DNA of 64,000 nt, taken from positions 124,001 to 188,000 of the forward strand of contig OZ025808.1 of the NCBI GenBank assembly GCA_964019425.1, given 5' to 3'. The translations under genes and the position numbers were made by a program. Positions 1-10,711 of the stretch are shown here, in pieces. Source of the stretch: Flectonema sp. DT1601 (taxonomy: Eukaryota > Euglenozoa > Diplonemea > Diplonemida > Diplonemidae). Within the stretch, counting starts at the first letter, position 1. Each line of letters starts with the position of its first letter. Under the pieces are notes generated by a model. The model searched no databases and was not told the DNA's origin. It worked only from the letters and a program-made list of their open reading frames with translations.

Positions 1-198
1 TAGATCGTTTGTTGCCATATTACGCAACGCATCGTTTACAATCTTTTTCGTATCCTTATTAGGAAGTACGTCTTTCACTAACACGTTAGTCACTTGTTGC
101 ACCGGATCTTCCGCATCCGTCAGGGCAGTTGAGAATTTGTCAATGAGCCATCCTGCAGATTTGTGTTCCAACAGTTTACTTACAATCCCAATCGACAT
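1..198 (-). CDS. N-terminal part of an unrecognised protein (runs off the left edge)
   Basis: An open frame starts at an ATG at 198 and runs without a stop to base 1, giving 66 residues beginning MSIGIVSKLLEHKSAGWLID. The composition looks coding: mixed, helix-prone, with no homopolymer translation. A pyrimidine-containing TTCTACACAG lies about 30 bases upstream of the ATG, the same arrangement seen before other genes here. I recognise no domain in the visible part and the rest of the gene is outside the window. That it is a real gene is likely; its function is unknown. Confidence 0.6.
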   Translation of the reverse strand, partial: MSIGIVSKLLEHKSAGWLIDKFSTALTDAEDPVQQVTNVLVKDVLPNKDTKKIVNDALRNMATNDL

Positions 199-674
199 GG
201 TAAAGTCTTATTAAAGACCGACTGTGTAGAATAATTAGATTACACAACCATATGAGTCCCCGAGAAACAAGAAAGATACTTAACACCGGAAAAGAGCCAA
301 GTAAAGCCTGATTTAGTTTCACGAATTAATTTAACGTTCCTCCTCCTCCTCCTTTTTTTTTTTTTTTTTTAATTTTTCTTCTGGTATTTTTTTTTTTTTT
401 TTCCCCCTTAAAACATAAGATATACGAACAATATGTCTCACCAACAGTTGTTAGGTTGCACATTCCAACACGTAATTTATACATGTTTTATTTACTTATT
501 TATTTAGATCTACACACCACACATATGGTTGACGTGTCTAACAACCACACACACAAAAAAAATAGAAAATAATTAAAAATGATTACAACAAAAAATAAAA
601 AAAAGGAAGAACAAAAAAAAAAAATTTTTTTAGGAGGGGTAGCAAAGGCATGCCAATATAGACACGTGCCGCAG

Positions 675-705
<31 letters not shown>

Positions 706-1429
706 CCCGTTTTTGTGGTGTTCAAAAAAAAGCGAGGGTCAAGGGAAAACTCGGACCTCTCTGTGTTGAAACGATGAAACAGAATTTTTATATAAGAAAC
801 AAGAATTTTAAAATAAGTAGGGATGAGGATCACCACTGGCATAGTTACATATGAGCCACACATGAGCACTCAGAGTAACCACTATCAATGGACATCACGA
901 CAACACAAAGATATTATCTTGTTTTGCTAATCGTATAGAGGGAATTTACCCTTAAAATGGGAAAGTTATACATGTTGCTCATGACGTTAATACGTCATTC
1001 ACAAAACAAAAGCTGGTAGAATACATAACCGTTAATTAAACTTCTCACAGAGCAATAGAATTAACATCTTCCAAAAAAAAAAAAAATATAATAAAATAAT
1101 AATGCAACATCTCACAAAAGAGATATATTCGTTGTGACAATAGTGGGATGCTGAATAAGAAAGATGAACTGACCAAAGGAAGAATCTACGCACGCTGACT
1201 TACTAAAGAAGTAATTTCAGTAAGTACCAAACTGGTAACACAGCTGCCAACTATAACAGTTGAAAGTTCCAGGTTAGGGGATTAACTTAAAATTTCTGAC
1301 GACGGGGTTAAAGTGTCACCAGAGTACGGATTCACAACAAAACTAAATTTTTTTCAAACAAAAACTGATAATCACGAAATAACTCTAAGAAATAAATACA
1401 AAAAAGGAATCAGATAGCTGAGTAAACCT
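199..1429. other. Intergenic, homopolymer-rich
   Basis: No gene seen. It holds T-runs near 351-402 and 677-705 and A-rich stretches. Short open frames here only translate the homopolymers. It should contain the 5' end of the gene at 1-198 and the 3' untranslated region of the gene at 1430-2499. Confidence 0.6.
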
Positions 1430-2499
1430 TTACCTATAACGGTACAGACCATCAGTTGAACCTGGAACAGAAATATCAGAAAAATCACTTCGAGCTCTAC
1501 TAAGTCTGGGAAAGCTTCCTTCATCAGGGTTGCTTTCTAAATTACCAGCAGAAGTTGTTGTGTAATTGTGTGGTTCGGGTTCAACGTCGGGTTCAACGTC
1601 ATCGTCTTCGTCATCAGTAAGGCATAATATATCTTTCAGCCTGCGTGAGGAATTCAAAGTGCTCATGGGTGGTCGATCAATCTTTTCTTCACTCACTACC
1701 CTTGTTATCGTTACACTCTTTCCCCTTGAGATCCCAGTACTTTTCATCGAAAGTGATGGGGAGCGTCTGATAACACCTCCGACATTGGCAGAAACAGATC
1801 TTATTGAACGCTGGCTGACGACACTTATGTCAGTATGAGAGAAGTTTTTTATATCACTTCCATTCCACAAGTTTCCAATCGAGCCTCCAGCTACGAACGG
1901 AGAATGTGGTCCAGATTGTCTCATTTCACCATGTTTTTCACGTTCTTTTGCGACAAATGTTGCAGTTTTCGAGAGAACGTTGCTTGACGATGTAAACAAC
2001 CTTCTTGGAGGAGAAACCCTTCTCGGTGTTATTCTTCTCATTGCAGCGTAGTGGTCAAGAGCTGCAGCCGCAGCAAACTCCTCATCAGCAACCCTCCTCT
2101 TCTCCGCTTCTAAGTTTAGGAATCTCGGGGTCCTTCTGATAGTCCAACCCCTTCTGTTACTTCTTTGAGTGATAATAATTGGTGCCTTATTACGACTTTT
2201 ATACGATTGTCGCTGAACTGATGATGGTGCAGTTCCTATGAGCTGTGGACCATGGGTCCTGGGTGCTAATGCTGCAGGAACGTTTTTCTGTTTTGGTACA
2301 ATATTACGATTAATCCAAGAAAAAAGAAATAAAAAAAAATCAAGTTAAACAACCAAATCTGACGGATAGCGTAGGAAACAAAAATACAAACCAATCTAGG
2401 GACTATATCGGGACTGACTCCCCTGATCCTTCGAATGGGGGACGGGGATCGTGCCCGTGACAGAGCATAGGTCGGCTGAACTCGAGGAGAACCACCCAT
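1430..2499 (-). CDS. Ser/Arg-rich low-complexity protein, two exons
   Basis: Exon 1 is 2499-2388 and exon 2 is 2271-1430, joined over a 116-base intron (donor GTATTT, acceptor TGCAG) that keeps the frame and gives 317 residues. The N-terminus begins MGGSPRVQPTYALSRARSPS and carries several SP/RSP sites. The middle is basic, and the C-terminal third has an acidic run around DDEDDDVEPDVEPEP. There is no recognisable fold; it looks like a disordered, phosphorylatable protein. The donor choice rests on phase, because the stronger-looking GTTTGT four bases earlier would break the frame. A possible further donor (GGTAAAG) overlaps the stop codon, so a 3' exon cannot be excluded. Function unknown. 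Confidence 0.6.
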
Positions 2500-3098
2500 T
2501 TTATTGATTCCTGTTGGAAAAGTTTCTTATTAAGCTGCTTATTATCTACGAAGCATAACTCTCAGTGAATCAGATCATATTTATCTCATTTGAATTAATA
2601 AAAGAAATAATGTCCTCAACAACAGAATTCACTCAAAGGTACATAAAGAACGCAAATTCTGAAAAGACCCGCCCGGGGGAGGGATTGCTGGGGTTATTGT
2701 TTCTTTTCATTTTTTTATTATTTTTTTTTTTTTTTCCCCCCTTCAATTCCTTCTTCTTTGTATCTTTTTTTTGTTTTGTTTTTCTGCTGGTTCTTATGTT
2801 CGCTTGCCTGGTATTCTTTTATTCGGAAGTTGTGTGGAAGGGAATTTTTTTTTTAAAATTATCGGTCGGCGTACATAGAGAGAGAGAGAGAGGGGTCTTT
2901 TTTCGCACATTCTCAAAGTGGTTTTTTCAAGGGAGGCAACGTAAAGAGAACCTCCATTAATATTTCAATACAACATTGTAAGGATGGATTTTTATTTGTT
3001 TTTGTTTTTTTGCTTTTGCTTCCGGAGAGATTCTTCTGGTTTGGTTTGGTTTCTTTTTTTTTTTTTTTTTTTTCGTCCCCCCCCCTTATTCGAACGAT

Positions 3099-3132
<34 letters not shown>

Positions 3133-3520
3133 CCTCATTCAGTTTGGGGGTTCCAGACTTTTTTCGGCTGAACCAGACTACGTACACACTAGGCAGACAC
3201 TGGGGGGATAATCACTTAATTTCGTGTTTTTGCCATACATCTTCGTTTAAGGTTTCTTTTTCTCTCTTTTTTCTTTCTATTGAGGCAATGTGTTCGTAGA
3301 TACGATATTCTTATATCGATTGCAAATCATGAAAAAAGCGGTGTGTAATATGGTTCAGAAAAATAAGTATCAAAGTACCCGAATTGAATCATGTATGTAT
3401 TTTCTGTTTTTCTTTCTTGGTTTGTCTCGCACAAGGAAATTGTTTCTTTTCTTAGTTTATAATCGCAATTCTTTTTTTTTTTTTTTTTTTTGTCGGGGAG
3501 TTTTTTTTTTTTTTTTTCTG

Positions 3521-3568
3521 GACCGACAAAGTCGGAGAAGGAACTATTCAGATTAAGAGCGGTTATTT
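3521..3568 (+). repeat. Truncated copy C of the structured hairpin repeat
   Basis: It has the hairpin CCGAC-aaa-GTCGG at 3523-3535 followed by GAGAAGGAACTATTCAGATT, matching the start of the copies at 8367-8501 and 41444-41581, but here on the plus strand. Similarity stops after about 48 bases and a 38-base T-run follows at 3578-3615. The three-base loop differs from the other two copies while the stem is kept. Confidence 0.65.
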
Positions 3569-3575
3569 TATAAAA

Positions 3576-3577
<2 letters not shown>

Positions 3578-3615
<38 letters not shown>
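3578..3615 (+). repeat. Poly(T) tract, 38 bases
   Basis: An uninterrupted T-run. Such tracts recur across the window and are among its most distinctive base-composition features. Confidence 0.9.
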
Positions 3616-4141
3616 CTCTCTCAACAGAATCGAATTTCCTGACACAACTAGCAAACGCTGCCCCAGCTAGCTTTCAAGCAAAAAATACTGCTAAAGTGCA
3701 GATCATGTTTCGTTCTCAAAAGCTACCGGCTAAAAGTGAAAAAATATTTTGTTGTTTTTTTCCCCTTTTTATTATTTTTTTTTTTTTTTGCACTTGGAAA
3801 AAGAAATCCAAAAACAAAAAAAAAAAAACAAAAAAAAATTCTGAAAAAATAAGCAAGACAGATGCTAAACGGATGTATTTTGACAATCGTCGGGTAAAAA
3901 ACACGAAAGAAGAATCCGAAAGAGAAAAAGAGGGAGGGGGGGAAAAATAGTTTCAAAGGGAGGACAAGGAAACACCTTGCAAATACAATACATTGAAGGT
4001 CTCAAAACTTTTGTTTTGACTTGTTGTGTTCTGTTCTTTCACGCAAATCGCGAATCAACCTGCGAACACTAACAATTATCTTTATTAAATAAATACGAAG
4101 ACAGGATACGTTTACCAATCACGAATACTAAGTTAATCAAA

Positions 4142-7100
4142 TCATGCAGTGCTACGGGCTGGAGACACACCATGTGGTGGGGATGAGCAGATTGAAGCAT
4201 CAACACTTCTCGAAGGATGCTGTTTTAAATTTATTTTGTTTTGATTAATAACATAAGTTCATTCAGTTAATTAAAAACACAACATTTACATACCCTTCGA
4301 GTTCCCATGGCTCTACCAGGTGGTTCTGGTGTAGTACCTGGTCTAACAACAACCTTCAGACTTCTTTGTGTGACAGTGAAGAATGTGAGTGTGACAACAG
4401 GTGCGAAACCCTGTCTCGATAACATTCTGCAAATTCTCTTAAAGTCGTCCATTTGTCTAACAGCGCAGGTGTGAATGTATCCGTAAACATCCTCCCATTG
4501 AACTTCCTTTAATACATCTCCAGCTTGAACCTTTTGATTATCAGCACCACTATCAAGTGGACCACCTTCAAGGATATCAACAACCTTTGCACCATCAACA
4601 GGTTCCCACTGAGATCCGTACTGAACACCGTCTGAGAGTTGGACACCAAACAACAAATGCTGTGGTTGTTCTTCCTCCATTAGCGCGCTATTTTGCTGTT
4701 CTCTTTCTTCTTCCTTTTCGCGGAGGAGTTCTTCACGATCTGCGAGTTGTCTTTCCTTCTCTTCGAGGTCTCTTTGCTTTTCCTCAGTTGCTCTGACTAA
4801 GTCTCTGATTTTAATTTCTAATTCCTTCAAACGATCGACCTGAGAGTCGAATTCCTTCGTTACGTCAGCAGCAACAGTTGTGGATGCGGTGTAGGTCTGA
4901 CCCTCCATATCGACTTCAATACTTGCTGTTCCTAGAACGTTACCAAGTCTAATGTAACACTTCCAAACGTATCTAGCACCAGCTAATGCGATAACAGGTT
5001 TTGATATTTCACAGTTAAGAACTGGACGGACAACAGGTGGTCTGATGTTTGCTCTTCTTCTGTCTGTCGCAGGGTCGTCCTGATTGACAGAAATAATAAC
5101 TGGAAGTACTCCTGAAGGTGAAGCTGTTTCTCCACCAAACGCCACAGAGTACTTTGGTACAGTATCAATAGTTGATAGGGAAGGAGTGTTGTGAACAGGA
5201 ATGTCAGGACCTTCTCTTCCAACTCTAATCTTCTTTGAGAATGAAGCTCCATCGAAGTCAACAGCAACTCCAGCAGTTGTGTAACTGCTATTGACATCAG
5301 TTTCAATTGTTGAGACGTACCTACAGTCATCTCCCTCAACTCTACGCAATGGGAAGATTGTTGTTGAACCTGAGAGTGGTGTCAGTCTGAATGCAGTCGG
5401 CTCTGGTCCAGGAACACGTCTTCCCTTCGCATCCTTTGTAACAATCGTAATATGAAGTGGTTCACCCGCAGGGACAACAGCTGGGTCGATCTCAAGTGAT
5501 GTATTTACAGGATCAGGTCTATCAGCAGCATTTACCTGAACAGAAGCAGAACCGATATCAAGACCTCCCATCAATACTGAGATACCAGACCTTCCAGTGT
5601 TTGATGGAATGAACTTAGCAGCGTACACCTGAGAGTATCCTTGAACTTCTTGAGGTTGATGAATAAGCGTAGCAGATCCAAGAGCAGTAATTTGAGGTGT
5701 TGGTGCTGCAGTTGCTGATTTTGGAAGAGGTACCCAATAAGAGTTACGAGGAGTAACAACAACAGTAACTTCATCTCCAACAGTAGCTGGATCTGGGCTA
5801 CAAGAGATCAACGTTGCTGTTGGATCCCATTCAGTGTCGTGACGAGAGTCGGCAACTAATTTCGAAGACCCACGTGCAGCATCTGTTCCTCCCTGAATCA
5901 TTACTTCTAATCCAACATAGTCACGAGGAGTACCAGCAGCATGAATATCATCAATAGGTATAGTCATAGTATAAACACTAACTCCATTAACTTGTTTTAA
6001 TGGATTAACAAGTCTAATACCTGAAGCAGTAGTGTATGGTGAAATTCTAAATTGGTCTACTGGAGTAGTGCACATCTTTGCAGGTAGCCAAGAACCTTCC
6101 TCACGCATGCAGATGGTAACACTGAGTTCTTCTCCGACAGCTACTGTACTTGGGGAGCAGTGAACTGTAAAGACAGGTTTGCGGAGACTTTCAGCTTCGT
6201 TTGCGTCAGACATTGTTGGGCATGCTGCAGGGACATTAGCGGAAGTTAGGAATGTTTGTCCTCTGAAGGAAACTTTGTACCCACTTCTTCCTTCAGCTGT
6301 AGTACCAAATGAACTGTGAAATGTTGAACTTATTCTTCCATTATCAAGTACATCCTCAACGAAGATGTCATCACCAATTTGACATCCTCCAGTTGGTGGC
6401 ATCGTAACTCTCTGAACTTTAAACTCCGACTGATGAACACCTCTAATTGGAAGACCAGTACTATCACAAGTTGTTAACAACAAGTGAAGCTCTCTACCAA
6501 CAGGACAAGGGTCTGGGTAGCAACAAACAAGTGTTCTCTCAACACAAACATTTCCCACTGCAGTGTCATTCTCAGTCACAACATTGTCGAGGGAGTTTTC
6601 GATGCTGTTTTTTTAATAGAAATTCATCAACGCACTCTTATATTGAATATGTTTAAATAGCTCAACACATACCTCTTAAGACCGGCGATTCTTTCCATAG
6701 TCGCAGCTTCCTTGTCTTTGATTTCTTTTTCAAGTGATTGTTCGTCAGCACTCATGGTCGCAATAGCCTGTTTTTGATTATGCTTCCGACTTCCTTAAGC
6801 GAAATACGAGTAGATAAAAATATAAACGCATACCTGCTTCACACGATGAATTATTTCATCCTTGGTCTCAAGTTGAGTTACGAGTTCCTTGTGGTCAGGG
6901 CAGAGTTTTTCAAAGTTTTCCCATCTCTTGGTGTTTTCCATGATGACGTCTATTTCTGTTTTCAAGTGTGCGATTTCAGAATACAGGCGAGACTGCTCAG
7001 CCTGGTTTTCAGTGCTGTTTGCACCAATCTCATCTTGCAAACGAGAGTTGTCGCCATCCTTCTTTTGAATAACAGCGCCAGTGTTATCTAACTCTTCTTG

Positions 7101-7979
7101 GACGCGAGCGCATTTTAATTCCTCGACTTTAATTCTCTCTTCCCTGGCAGTAATACCATCCTGAAGGTTACCGATGGTAGTTTGCATGTCCTGCGTATTG
7201 TCATCTAAAGCCGCCTTTGCAAGCTCATGACCATGAACCTCATCAGTCAATTCTTTTATTCTTTTCTTAGTATCCTCAAGCCACGATTGAACTTCTTTGT
7301 AGTTGTCAGATGCGTGCTTTCTTTGAAGTTGCTCGTCTTGTAGCATATCAGCTGTTTCTGTGTGTGCAGTCTGTTCTTCTAATAAAGATGTTCTTACTCC
7401 CTGCATGGTTGCTGAATGACTGTCAATGAGTGCCTCAAACTCTTGTTTTCTTGTTGTTAATTCAGCTGCTTCTCTTCTCTTTAAGTTGAGCATGTTTTCT
7501 TCAATTAGCTTTGCTTCTTTTGAGTCATTCTTGTGTTTGAATCTTCCCTGACCTTTCGTCAGTAAGTCAATTTGTGACATCTGCATCACTGAGAGATCTG
7601 ATAACTTTTCGATTGCTTCCCAAAGACGGGATTCGCTGTCAAGGTTTCTAGGGACTCCTTTGATGCGGTTCATAATATTATGGTGCTGGTCTCTTATCTG
7701 AATGTGATCAGTGTGATCATCTTTTGTCTTCTCCGCGTGTCGTTGCTTTGACAACTCAGCTCTGTTCTTCTGTGGTGCTACTTTCTGTGGTGACAATACA
7801 CGGACTGGGCGTGATGGAGATGCAGGTGCTTTCCCCGCTCTCTTCTCCATTAATATCGATGAGAGCCTTCTCGCAATGTGCCCTCTAGCCAAAGCCTGAA
7901 TCTTAATAGCTGCTTCTAACACTTCCTCATCAGAAACTGCTTTTGGTACGAACTTCTTTTTCTTAGCCGCCTTAGGCAT
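4142..7979 (-). CDS. IQ / coiled-coil / Ig-like repeat / PDZ-like cytoskeletal candidate, four exons
   Basis: Exons 7979-6834, 6767-6673, 6604-4294 and 4219-4142 join in phase into 1209 residues. The introns are 66, 68 and 74 bases, with donors GTATGC, GTATGT, GTATGT, and all end AACAG. Read alone, the two big frames look like separate genes, but neither ends naturally: each runs into a donor site, and the downstream frame has no ATG at its start. The N-terminus is Lys-rich, followed by an IQ calmodulin-binding motif (AAIKIQALARGHIARR, about residues 24-39). Coiled coil follows from about 100 to 410. Then come about five repeats of roughly 110 residues, each starting like 'C-x-P-x-x-x-x-V-G-x-E-L', at about 437, 558, 676, 782 and 930, which I read as beta-sandwich, Ig- or filamin-like domains. 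A second coiled coil (about 1000-1060) and a PDZ-like domain (about 1067-1165, VVDILEGGPLDSGA, VQAGDVL) follow. A role at the flagellum or submembrane skeleton is inferred from the architecture only. Confidence 0.8.
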
Positions 7980-8587
7980 TTTGAAGTGCTATGGAACTGA
8001 TGTTTGAAAATTGATAATAATGTGCGACGGCAGTACTTGTTTATTGACTACGACTACTATACTCCTGTGTGACAGAACAATATATAAATAATTTTGATAC
8101 GTGGTTGTCATTATACAAGAGGTGAAACATTCACCATAGCAGTAAGATAAAAAGTACTTCTAAGGCAGAAGAATAGCACAAGTAGACATTGCTGGGAGTC
8201 AAAGGATCAAAGATTTACTGCACTGTAACAACGTGGCTGCTTAACGTCAAACAATGAAAGTAATCAATAACAGAACAAAAGATATCTACAAGAGAAAAAA
8301 AACAAGACAAGACAATATTAAAAGTAGATACAGTAACAGGGGGGAAAAAAAGAATTTAGGGGAAAGAAAAAAAAACCATTCAGAATAGCCTTATATTTCG
8401 TTGAACGCAGACAAAATCCTGTCGCACGGGGAAAATAAATCATGACCATAAGAAATATCGGCTTTCAATCTGAATAGTTTCTTCTCCGACTACGTCAGTA
8501 CAAAAAAGACGAAAAAAAACTTCAAATATGAGAATAGTAAGAACTAATATAATACAAATACAGTGCGCATGAAAAGGTGATAAAAGG
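7980..8587. other. Intergenic; carries repeat copy A
   Basis: No gene seen. The interval contains the structured inverted-repeat element at 8367-8501. The remainder is A-rich and presumably provides the 5' end of the gene at 4142-7979 and the 3' end of the gene at 8588-10711. Confidence 0.6.
8367..8501 (-). repeat. Structured element copy A; candidate T-terminated small RNA or MITE
   Basis: Read on the minus strand, it opens with a short hairpin (8486-8498, five pairs including one G-U). It then has ACTATTCAGA, about 90 bases of interior, and TCTGAATGGT pairing with the ACTATTCAGA arm, followed by nine T. AGCC and GGCT extend the closing stem inward. A second full copy at 41444-41581 shares the layout and most of the sequence, including CGTGCG- or TGTGCG-like, ATATAAGGCT and GGAGAAGAAACTATTCAG blocks. 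A T-run after a closing stem suits a polymerase III transcript, but a small DNA transposon with inverted ends would look similar. I see no A or B box. Confidence 0.6.
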
Positions 8588-10711
8588 TTAGTACATCAAA
8601 CCGTTATCTTGAGAGCCAGATCTCGCTTTTAAACGTTGCTGGAATACTTCAACAGCATTCGGATCATGAATGATATCATTTGTTCCAAATGAGGCGCACA
8701 TCTCTGCCCATTCATCAACAAAACTTCTCCAGTATTTACGTTTACTTTGTTGTTTGTGTTGTTCGTAGCTTTGAGGGTGAGGAAGTACTTCGATACTATC
8801 GAGATCTACTTCTGATTCGTTATCTGAATCATCATAATAGGAGACTCGATTACCATCTTTAGGTTTATAAACTTGATCACCTAAAGGATTGTTTTCAGGA
8901 GTAGGTGGAGGGAATCTATCAAACGACATGTTTCTATTCTTTTTGGGAGATCTCTTGGGTATTTCCACTTGAACACTAACAGGAGCAATTGGTCTTTCTG
9001 GAACTTGTTTAATATTAATCTGTTGAGGGGGTGTTCTAACCATTTCTGATTTTTTAAAGGAAACAGGAGTACCAGCCCAAATAGGTGAATCATCACTCTG
9101 CAATAGAGGAATTGATCTTACAGGTGACATTGGTAATAAAGTTGTTACCCCAGCAATGGGTTCGTAGTCTTTATTTGGGATGTGTGAGGGAGCTGGTGCT
9201 GAAAATTGCTTTCTTTCAGTCCTTTCGGTCCTTTCAGTCCAAATTTCCTTCGGAGCGTTTGTAGCCTCGTCGGAAGCACTAGCGACGGAAAAACTGGTTC
9301 GGAGAGCTTTTCTTTCCGATGATTGCCTCCAATTCCTGTTGGTTTGGGCAGCTGATGTCCGAATGGCTTTTGCCTGGGCGAGGTCTGCTTGTTGTCGTTC
9401 CTCCTGCTGAGATAACTTCTTAGCGCGTTCGACAGCTCGTTGCTCACGCGCTTCTAGCTCTTGCTCAGCGAAGGAGTTTTCGGTTTGTTTTCGAACTGTC
9501 TGACGACGAAGAACCACCAGATCATTAACAGCTTTCATATCAACTACTAATTCAGGTGAAGGTGGTGTAGAAGGAGCTTTAACAACAGGTTTACTAATTG
9601 GAGTATCCCAAGTGATACCAACTGATGGATGAGTATTTGGTGACATTACTGGTGTCGGTAGTCTAAACCAGTCAAATGAATTACGTGATTCGAAATTATT
9701 TGAAGGTGATGTTGGTTTTCCTACGGGAGTAAAGGAGCTCTGCAAAGACCTCCGTGAAAGTCTCTTCACTTGTTTTTCCAACTCGCGGCTGCGTCGTTTC
9801 TCCTGTTCAAGGCTTTCTCGGACACTGGAATCGGCATCTGTTTTTGCGGTTTCAGCGACTTGACGAGCTTCATCAGCTTCACGGCGGGCGGCTTCGATCT
9901 CTTCATGAAGACGATTTGATTCAATTCTGAGTTCCTCGATAACTTCATCACGTTGTTGGCCATCTGGTAGAACCATACCGAACGATGTTCCTCCATGAGT
10001 CTGTCCCATAATGTCAGGTTGTCTACTGCTGCTTGAAGAATCGTTTCTCTCAACTGCAGGACGTGGCGGAGGTGGTGGTGGCGGTTCAGCACTCACACTT
10101 GGCGTTCCAAACGGTACAGAGTTCAACCACTGATGCATTTTTTCCTTTGGTTCAGTGTATCCTGCCTTTTTTTTTAAATTTCGAAATGACCCAAAATTGC
10201 TCGGTTCCTGTTCCCTCCGATCTTCAACAGCCAAATTACTCCCTACAATTAGTTTCCTCGCAGCATTTATTACTCTAATAACAAATTCACCGTCAGAAAG
10301 TCCAGCTGGAGGGGCGATATTACGTTTGTTCTGTACGAGGTTTAATAACTGTGCGGGTTCTCTGCTGTCTCTCATTTCTAGATATAGCTGTTCTGTCATT
10401 GCCATGCCAGACATGGCACGAGCTTTGTAGTTAGTCAGCAAGTGTTCGATCGATATTTTTATTATATCTTCCAGTCTGACTGCTCTGCTAATGTTTTTAG
10501 TTTTCATGTCAACGAGGAATAGGGCTGAGGCGGTGACGACAAGGGCTTTTTTCGTCCTATTCTCGCTGTGTCCTATTTTGTGGACCACCCTACACAAAAA
10601 CATTCTATTTGATATTGTTGCAGGAAGGGTTCCAAGTATGTCTTTCGGAGGATGGATGGCTGCGAGAGTAGTCAACGCACATGGTTTCGTGTAACCCTCC
10701 CAGGCATCCAT
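8588..10711 (-). CDS. PH/TH1-like domain protein with coiled coil and disordered tail
   Basis: A single exon of 707 residues starts at MDAWEGYTKP. Residues about 30-170 read as one globular domain with alternating strands (NRMFLCRVVHKIG, KKALVVTASALFLVD, AVRLEDIIKISIEHL, EQLYLEMRD), the pattern of PH-like or myosin TH1-like lipid-binding folds. A Pro-rich stretch (PPPPPPRPAVE, near 212), a charged coiled coil (about 255-320) and a long Ser/Pro-rich disordered region follow. A compact C-terminal block, YWRSFVDEWAEMCASFGTND, sits at about 655-675. A membrane-skeleton adaptor is a reasonable guess; I have no named orthologue. A pyrimidine tract plus CACAG lies about 50 bases before the ATG. Confidence 0.7.
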   Translation of the reverse strand: MDAWEGYTKPCALTTLAAIHPPKDILGTLPATISNRMFLCRVVHKIGHSENRTKKALVVTASALFLVDMKTKNISRAVRLEDIIKISIEHLLTNYKARAMSGMAMTEQLYLEMRDSREPAQLLNLVQNKRNIAPPAGLSDGEFVIRVINAARKLIVGSNLAVEDRREQEPSNFGSFRNLKKKAGYTEPKEKMHQWLNSVPFGTPSVSAEPPPPPPPRPAVERNDSSSSSRQPDIMGQTHGGTSFGMVLPDGQQRDEVIEELRIESNRLHEEIEAARREADEARQVAETAKTDADSSVRESLEQEKRRSRELEKQVKRLSRRSLQSSFTPVGKPTSPSNNFESRNSFDWFRLPTPVMSPNTHPSVGITWDTPISKPVVKAPSTPPSPELVVDMKAVNDLVVLRRQTVRKQTENSFAEQELEAREQRAVERAKKLSQQEERQQADLAQAKAIRTSAAQTNRNWRQSSERKALRTSFSVASASDEATNAPKEIWTERTERTERKQFSAPAPSHIPNKDYEPIAGVTTLLPMSPVRSIPLLQSDDSPIWAGTPVSFKKSEMVRTPPQQINIKQVPERPIAPVSVQVEIPKRSPKKNRNMSFDRFPPPTPENNPLGDQVYKPKDGNRVSYYDDSDNESEVDLDSIEVLPHPQSYEQHKQQSKRKYWRSFVDEWAEMCASFGTNDIIHDPNAVEVFQQRLKARSGSQDNGLMY

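Larger units (their letters stand above)
2500..4141. other. Intergenic with long T-tracts and one truncated repeat copy
   Basis: No gene seen. It is dominated by T-tracts (about 3053-3073, 3103-3132, 3475-3491, 3501-3517, 3578-3615). A short piece of the structured repeat described at 8367-8501 lies at 3521-3568 on the plus strand. The open frames here read poly-Phe or poly-Lys and I reject them as genes. Confidence 0.6.

Noticed and set aside
579-854. Plus-strand open frame of 91 residues
   Set aside because: It translates poly(A)/poly(T) into Lys and Phe runs and has no domain-like content.
4267-4293. C-terminal CVFN (CaaX-like) prenylation motif on the Ig-repeat protein
   Set aside because: These residues come from reading into an intron that begins GTATGT at 4293; the spliced protein ends differently.
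8367-8501. Reading the structured repeat as a spliced-leader RNA gene
   Set aside because: There is no GT donor after a plausible 20-40 base leader and no Sm-type site, so the identification is not supported.
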